Assembly: GCA_029309925.1 (NCBI GenBank)
Contig: JARKND010000001.1
Span: 1,550,001 to 1,614,000, forward strand
Reading direction: 5' to 3'
DNA: 64,000 bases
DNA from: Fulvivirgaceae bacterium JP3-4
GTDB taxonomy: Bacteria; Bacteroidota; Bacteroidia; Cytophagales; Cyclobacteriaceae
Part shown: piece by piece, positions 59,514-64,000 of the stretch
Numbering within the stretch: the stretch's first letter is position 1
How the letters are laid out: each line of letters begins with the position of its first letter
Program-made: the position numbers and the translations under genes
The notes under the pieces: generated by a model
Databases searched by the model: none
Told to the model about the DNA's origin: nothing
Seen by the model: only the letters and a program-made list of their open reading frames with translations

Positions 59514-60526
59514 TCGCCCTTGATGCGTTGGATCAGCGAGTTGAACGTTGTACGGTTCCAGTTTGAAAATCTTCCACGCTGGATCACCAGGAGGTTTGCC
59601 TCGGGATCGTTCAGGTAATAATGAAACACAAACGGAGCTTTGGGATCACTCCAGCCTGCAATCTGTCCAAACCTCAGGTCGTTGAATACGATCAGGTCGT
59701 CTTCCCATTTCTCTGCCGTGTAATAGCCCTGTGAAAATTTCAGCAGCTGCTGTGTGTCATGTTCGTTTAAAAAAGGTTCGAGCAATTCCTGCTGCCTCGG
59801 AAAATATGTAAAGTGAATGCTGTCGCTGGCGCCTTCCCAGCTTGAACGGTATGCAACGGTGTAGCCACCTGTCCCTTCAGCAACACAATACCAGAGCCAG
59901 CTATTGGCAGGAGTGGGCGTTGTCAGCAGTCGCGAGTGCTTGATGTTATTAGCTTCCAAGGCTGCCCGGACATCACGCTCTACAGTCATCTTATTTAAAA
60001 CCGCGTGAATGAAATACGCTGAGCTTGCGATAAGTCCGACCGCAATCCAATATCTGCGTTTCGGATTTTTTGAATCCATATAAATGAGCACGATCATGGC
60101 GATGCCGACCCAGATGGAGTAGAAAGGATCTGCAACGAAGAGTATGTTGAACGAGAATCGCTTGTCGCTGAAGGGCTCAAACCAGCCCACACCATAGGCA
60201 TTACACGAATCGAGCAGAAGGTGAAGCAGTATTTCGGCTCCGATAAAAGTCATCCACAAGCGCAGCGGAATTTTCAGTGGCTTGTGAGTCCGTTGGCCGA
60301 GCCAGGCAAGTGCAATCGTGGCTATTATGCCAAACAGAAAAGAATGTGTTATGCCGCGATGAGCCAATAGGTTATCTGCAGGCGACAGGAAAAATGATGC
60401 AACAAAGTCAATATCGGGTAAGCTTTGCGCAAGCGCTCCGAAATACATTGCACGCTTGCCCAGCGACTTTCCCGCGATCGCCTCACCTACCACGGCCCCG
60501 AGCGCTATGTGTGTAATTGAATCCAC
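59510..60526 (-). CDS. Metal-dependent membrane hydrolase (YbcI/YfhO-like, DUF457 family)
   Basis: A 338-residue membrane protein from the GTG at 60526, beginning VDSITHIALGAVVGEAIAG. The conserved His and Asp residues appear in DSITHIALG, SLPDIDFVASFF, NLLAHRGITHSFLFG and EILLHLLLDSCNAYG. That pattern marks the LexA-binding/inner-membrane hydrolase family. About four membrane helices are followed by a soluble domain of ~150 residues. A longer frame to 60589 translates repeat DNA (GFWNLDLGTWN) and is rejected. Function unknown. Confidence 0.85.
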   Translation of the reverse strand: MDSITHIALGAVVGEAIAGKSLGKRAMYFGALAQSLPDIDFVASFFLSPADNLLAHRGITHSFLFGIIATIALAWLGQRTHKPLKIPLRLWMTFIGAEILLHLLLDSCNAYGVGWFEPFSDKRFSFNILFVADPFYSIWVGIAMIVLIYMDSKNPKRRYWIAVGLIASSAYFIHAVLNKMTVERDVRAALEANNIKHSRLLTTPTPANSWLWYCVAEGTGGYTVAYRSSWEGASDSIHFTYFPRQQELLEPFLNEHDTQQLLKFSQGYYTAEKWEDDLIVFNDLRFGQIAGWSDPKAPFVFHYYLNDPEANLLVIQRGRFSNWNRTTFNSLIQRIKGD

Positions 60527-60529
60527 GGG

Positions 60530-60662
60530 TTCAAAGTTCCAAGTTCCAAGATCCAAGTTCCAAAATCCAAATCCCAAATTAGCAGTCATTCCTTGGTTGA
60601 CCGAATTTCTAAAAAATTAAACCAAAGCCAATACCCAAGACCCAATAGCCAAAAGCCAGCAG
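60530..60662. repeat. Degenerate AAGTTCCAAGATCC-type repeats
   Basis: One block (60538-60583) has units such as AGTTCCAAGATCCAAGTTCC and AAAATCCAAATCCC. A second (60622-60661) has AAAGCCAATACCCAAGACCC units. Both are in the same orientation, with about 40 bases between them. The first block directly precedes the hydrolase GTG and opens a spurious N-terminal extension. Confidence 0.75.
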
Positions 60663-60753
60663 GGTTGAAGTTGTTGCTACAAAATAGTCCCGTTTCTGTT
60701 ATGGAATCTTCCGCCTGGCGCATCTTAAAGTCATATAACCTAAATCCATCTTT

Positions 60754-61536
60754 ATGAAAACGAAAACGCTGGTATTACGCCACTGGGAAGATGTGGTGTT
60801 TGAAAATCGAAACAAAGTGTATGGAGCCTATGTACTTCGGAGAAGTTATTCCAAGCGTGTCATTGTGGGGTGGGGAATTACAGTCGCCTTTGTTGCAGCG
60901 CTTTTATATCTGTCGGATCTCTCATTGCCCGATGCAGCTTCAATGATTAAGCCTTTTGAAAGTGATAACGAAAGAGAGATCAAACTCAGTGAGCCTCCAA
61001 GTTTGCACCGAAAAAAGCCAGACCCTGTGCAGGCACCGCGACCTAAGTCAAAGCCGTCCTCTCAGATCGTTGTGACTAGTGATCCTGTAGAAACAACTGT
61101 AAAAACCGTTGAAGCTGTCGAGACAGTACCGGACGCAACAGGTACGGGCGGCTCTCAAGATGGCACCGTTGAGGGGACAAGTACCATACCGGTTGTCAAT
61201 CTCTTATACGTGGAACCTCCAAAGGTGCGCGATATCGCAGAAGTGATGCCACGGTATGACGGTGGACAGGAGGCGATGATGAAGTTCATCAAGAAAAAGA
61301 TCAGAATTCCCGGTAGTTTCCGATACCTGACCGAAGGTGGAACAGTATACGTGCGCTTTGTTGTGCGCCCTGATGGAAAAGTCACTGATGTGGAAGTGAT
61401 CCGTGGTCTCTCTAAAGACTGCGACAAAGAAGCGATGCGCGTAATCGAGATGATGCCAGGGTGGATTGCGGGGATGCAGAACGGAACCAACGTACCCGTC
61501 AGAATGGTTTTGCCGATAAAGTTTGCTCACGAGTAG
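60754..61536 (+). CDS. TonB-family energy transducer
   Basis: A 260-residue TonB-like protein. A short cytosolic part (VVFENRNKVYGAYVLRRSYSKRV) precedes one membrane helix near residues 36-53 (VGWGITVAFVAALLYLS). A Pro/Lys-rich periplasmic spacer follows (HRKKPDPVQAPRPKSK). The C-terminal TonB domain is clear: GGTVYVRFVVRPDGKVTDVEVIRGLSKDCDKEAMRVIEMMPGWIAG. It would transfer energy from ExbB/ExbD to outer-membrane transporters. No exbB or exbD is adjacent. Confidence 0.92.
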   Translation: MKTKTLVLRHWEDVVFENRNKVYGAYVLRRSYSKRVIVGWGITVAFVAALLYLSDLSLPDAASMIKPFESDNEREIKLSEPPSLHRKKPDPVQAPRPKSKPSSQIVVTSDPVETTVKTVEAVETVPDATGTGGSQDGTVEGTSTIPVVNLLYVEPPKVRDIAEVMPRYDGGQEAMMKFIKKKIRIPGSFRYLTEGGTVYVRFVVRPDGKVTDVEVIRGLSKDCDKEAMRVIEMMPGWIAGMQNGTNVPVRMVLPIKFAHE

Positions 61537-61548
61537 ATGTTTTCAACG

Positions 61549-61639
61549 CAAAGGCGCGGAGTTGCACAGTTCGCAGAGGTAGATCAGGTAATGTGTCTCC
61601 GCTCTCGCGCCTGCCTCCTCCGCAGCTTTGTGTTGAATG
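61549..61639. repeat. Inverted pair of AACGCAAAGGCGCGGAG-type repeats without a gene
   Basis: The left part (TCAACGCAAAGGCGCGGAG, 61549-61567, continuing to GCAGAGG) matches the reverse complement of the right part (CTCCGCAGCTTTGTGTTGA, 61619-61637) at most positions. It is of the same family as the GxxExxY arms, but the space between holds no gene. Confidence 0.7.
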
Positions 61640-61662
61640 CCTCAGTCTAAAAAGTTGGCAGA

Positions 61663-62010
61663 CTAATAATAATTTCTTCGCTTATTTCCTTGCAGGGCTG
61701 CTCCGGTCATGGCGGCAAAACCGCCAACAAGTCCACCGATCAATGCCATCACGAGGAACAACAGTGGCTTGTTCAACATAAAAATCGAAGCAACCCGATC
61801 CGTGAGTGTAGCCGCAGCGTTGCTTTCAATCAGCAGCGCCTTGACGGTCCACAAAAATGCAATCGCAATAAAGCCTGCTAAGAAATTTGCCTTAGAATTA
61901 AAGATCAATCCTCCGGCAAAAGCTGCGACTGCTATCGACCACCATGGAAGAAACAGCTCAAGCACAAAGGCGACAACGATGATAAAAACGAATTGAACTG
62001 CGATTTTCAT
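61663..62010 (-). CDS. Small integral membrane protein, hypothetical
   Basis: A 115-residue hydrophobic protein not recognised: three or four membrane helices (AVQFVFIIVVAFVLELFLPWW, GGLIFNSKANFLAGFIAIAFLW, LLFLVMALIGGLVGGFAAMTGAAL). The Gly-rich third helix suggests close packing. Its ATG overlaps the stop of the penicillin acylase gene by four bases (ATGA), so the two are translated in tandem. The role may be linked to that enzyme, but no evidence beyond position exists. Confidence 0.75.
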   Translation of the reverse strand: MKIAVQFVFIIVVAFVLELFLPWWSIAVAAFAGGLIFNSKANFLAGFIAIAFLWTVKALLIESNAAATLTDRVASIFMLNKPLLFLVMALIGGLVGGFAAMTGAALQGNKRRNYY

Positions 62011-64000
62011 TTTGAAGCAGGGTTAAGGGTAGTCGATGTCATTACGCGAGGGTTTTTGCTGTCAGCGTTCGGTAGAAACAGCATCTGGAAATATTGGCCT
62101 TTCGTCCAGCGGTCGATCATGTCATCGTAGTGTTTGCTGCCCGGGTTGCCGGACTGACCTCCGGGGTAAGTTGCCCACGTTTTCACGCCAGATTTCTCGA
62201 GACTTACCACCATTCTCCACGATGGACCATGCGTTGTTGAATGCGCGTTGACGATGTCGTGATTTCCTCCCGTGGTCACAGGAACAGAGAGGGCTTTGTT
62301 CCGCGTGAGGTGTCCGATGTATGATCCTTTGTAAGTGGCCCAGTCAACCTTGTTGTCGTGTTCCACCTTGAACTCCTCCATATGCTTCACAGCTTTTGAG
62401 AAGGATTGGCGCAGTACTTCTTTCGCGGTTTCCTTTTCGCTTGTCTCCTGGATATCAAAGAAGCTGAGAGCAGGTTGCTCTTTCAGCAATCTGATTGTCT
62501 GGTACGTGGTTGGTCTCTGGAGTTCAACGCCTTCTTTACTCATTTCATCCCAAAGCATTGGCATCAAAATGTCCCACCAAGCCTCATAGTAACTTGCGCC
62601 AACAGACTCTGCATTGTTATAGTAGTCCCAATTCTTAAGTGTCATGAAGGTGGTCAGTTCAGCGCCTTGCAGCTTTGTCGAGTCGAGCTGGCTGAGAAAA
62701 TACGGAAGACTTTCTGCAGCTTTCAGGTTGTAATTGTCTAGCTGCAGCCTCATGAGATCCTGCGGCTGAATGGACGATGCTTTTCCCAAAACGTCATTAA
62801 TTCTCCTGTTGCGGTAGGCTTCGTAGCTAGTCGCGGTTATGTAGTATGGATAGGTCGCATCCACGGGATACTGATTGGCAGAGCTCACAAAGCCGCGCGC
62901 GGGATTTTTATAAGCCACGTTTTGCTCGTTCGGGATGAAAGCCTGCCATCCGTTGCTGCTCTTGCTTCCATCGAGCACAAACTTGCCTTCCTCTTTTCTG
63001 CGCACAGGAAACTTTCCCTGGATCCTCATGGCAATGTCTCCCGACACCGATGCAAAGACAAAATTTTGCGCAGGCGATCCGAAGTGATTGAGTGCATCCA
63101 TATAATCACCGTGATTCTTTGCACGGTTGAGCTTGTAGAGCGCGAGCACTTCCTCCGTCTGCTCATGCGCGATCCAACGGAAGGCATACCCGCTCAAATC
63201 ATTGTCACTTTGGAACGTTTCATCGTAGGTCACCGGGCCCCAGTATGTATAACACACGGTGTCGTAGTAAACAGGTCTTCCTTTTACTTTAAACGCCTCA
63301 ACTACTTTTTCTGTCGGGATCCATTTTCCATCGAGCATGTACTTGTCTTTGCGCTGATCTTCAAATTGGATTTTATACCAGTCCACCAGATCACGTTGGG
63401 CGTTTGTCATCGACCACGCGATTGAATCGTTGAAGCCGATAATGATCCCCGGAGCACCCGGAAGCGAAACACCCATTACATTGATGCCGGGCGCATGAAG
63501 CTGTATCGCATACCAGATTGAAGGAAGGCTTAGTGTGAGGTGAGGATCTCCGCTTAGCATCGGAGAGCCGGTTGCCGTTTTACTGCCAGCGACAGCCCAG
63601 TTATTGCTGCCTGTTGTCGGATCAGGCCCCGGAAGTTTTTTCACGTTGATCAGTTCGGCTGGGATCGCAAGGGCAACGGTATCGATACTGAGCGGCTTGA
63701 ATTTCCATCCACCAGGATTGTCAACGATGGGGTCGCCTGGCTTTTCATCGTCCGGGTAAAGCAGATCAACCACTTCCTTGCCGAATAACTTTAACGCATT
63801 GGTCATTTCAATGTCCTTGTCGCCCATGTTCAATGTCTGCGCGAGGTTTTTCGATTGCAATGCACACTTGAACGGAGTCCAGGGTTCAGGAGCATAATCG
63901 AGCAGTTTATATTCAAAAGGCAGATCATCGTAGTCGAGCGACTCGATGTAACGGTTGATACCCTCGGTGTATTTGTTCACACAGTGGCTGATCACCGAAT
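62007..64000 (-). CDS. Penicillin acylase family protein (N-terminus beyond window)
   Basis: An N-terminal nucleophile hydrolase; the frame is open to the right edge, giving about 664 residues of alpha-subunit end and the whole beta subunit. The maturation site is seen in DPTTGSNNWAVAGSKTATG, where SNNW is the typical beat of the beta-subunit N-terminal serine. MLSGDPHLTLSLPSIWY and GVSLPGAPGIIIGFNDSIAWSMTNAQRDLVDWY follow as expected. Family members hydrolyse acyl amides, including acyl homoserine lactones; the substrate is not predictable. It overlaps the small membrane protein by four bases. Confidence 0.88.
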   Translation of the reverse strand, partial: SVISHCVNKYTEGINRYIESLDYDDLPFEYKLLDYAPEPWTPFKCALQSKNLAQTLNMGDKDIEMTNALKLFGKEVVDLLYPDDEKPGDPIVDNPGGWKFKPLSIDTVALAIPAELINVKKLPGPDPTTGSNNWAVAGSKTATGSPMLSGDPHLTLSLPSIWYAIQLHAPGINVMGVSLPGAPGIIIGFNDSIAWSMTNAQRDLVDWYKIQFEDQRKDKYMLDGKWIPTEKVVEAFKVKGRPVYYDTVCYTYWGPVTYDETFQSDNDLSGYAFRWIAHEQTEEVLALYKLNRAKNHGDYMDALNHFGSPAQNFVFASVSGDIAMRIQGKFPVRRKEEGKFVLDGSKSSNGWQAFIPNEQNVAYKNPARGFVSSANQYPVDATYPYYITATSYEAYRNRRINDVLGKASSIQPQDLMRLQLDNYNLKAAESLPYFLSQLDSTKLQGAELTTFMTLKNWDYYNNAESVGASYYEAWWDILMPMLWDEMSKEGVELQRPTTYQTIRLLKEQPALSFFDIQETSEKETAKEVLRQSFSKAVKHMEEFKVEHDNKVDWATYKGSYIGHLTRNKALSVPVTTGGNHDIVNAHSTTHGPSWRMVVSLEKSGVKTWATYPGGQSGNPGSKHYDDMIDRWTKGQYFQMLFLPNADSKNPRVMTSTTLNPASK

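Noticed and set aside
60526-60589. N-terminal extension of the membrane hydrolase
   Set aside because: It translates degenerate intergenic repeat (GFWNLDLGTWN) and the conserved protein starts at the GTG at 60526.

Overview
The window reads as a chromosomal segment of a Bacteroidota bacterium, most likely from the Cytophagales (inference; no 16S rRNA is present). The signs are type IX secretion features (a gliding-motility type B C-terminal domain protein beside a PorP/SprF partner, and a hydrolase with a type A sorting tail), promoters of the Bacteroidota form TTTG-N19-21-TAnnTTTG, ribosomal protein THX, a lipoprotein TamA-like barrel, a fused E1 dehydrogenase and an XRE-S24 LexA-like repressor. 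Most of the content is housekeeping; the unusual material is in regulatory DNA, one light-sensing operon and the intergenic repeats.

Layout. 1-2.7 kb: yidC (cut by the window edge) and pyrG. 3.1-7.8 kb: a large PKD-repeat surface protein and its PorP/SprF partner. 7.8-8.3 kb: a GxxExxY nuclease-like gene between perfect 27-bp inverted repeats. 8.3-11.1 kb: CCA-adding enzyme family gene, ECF sigma factor and its membrane partner. 11.4-13.2 kb: ftsE, transaldolase and SRP RNA, then a repeat-rich gap. 13.7-15.5 kb: small hypothetical genes and a GNAT. 15.5-23.1 kb: thx followed by a complete trp operon (EGDCFBA) with a classical Trp-codon leader peptide and attenuator, then an ArsC/Spx-like gene. 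23.1-32.8 kb: glycosyltransferase, an error-prone DnaE, recQ, a 2H phosphoesterase, a DUF559 gene among palindromic repeats, and a Y-family polymerase divergent from an XRE-S24 repressor with two palindromic operators. 32.9-41 kb: a light-signalling operon (heme oxygenase, output-less bacteriophytochrome, CheB-CheR-PAS-histidine kinase, response regulator) downstream of hemF. 41-54.8 kb: fused E1 dehydrogenase, TamL-like barrel, rRNA methyltransferase, queuosine precursor transporter, RNase Z, STAS protein, purC, a YwqK/MORN-like protein, thiolase and a Bat-type VWA/TPR trio. 54.9-64 kb: T9SS hydrolase, tRNA-Pro/Arg/Ser, GNAT, phospholipase D family protein, membrane hydrolase, TonB protein, a small membrane protein and a penicillin acylase family gene cut by the right edge.

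How parts work together. hemF makes heme precursor, heme oxygenase converts heme to biliverdin, and biliverdin loads the phytochrome, which lacks a kinase and is translationally coupled to a multidomain kinase. The trp genes appear to be read from the thx promoter and throttled by the attenuator. The XRE-S24 repressor probably controls the adjacent polymerase through the two operators.

Small-scale structure. At least seven intergenic spaces carry degenerate short-period tandem repeats, several as inverted pairs around a short core. The repeat unit differs from place to place but the architecture recurs. Two lone PD-(D/E)XK-type genes (GxxExxY and DUF559) each sit within palindromic repeats. 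These are the least explained parts of the window.
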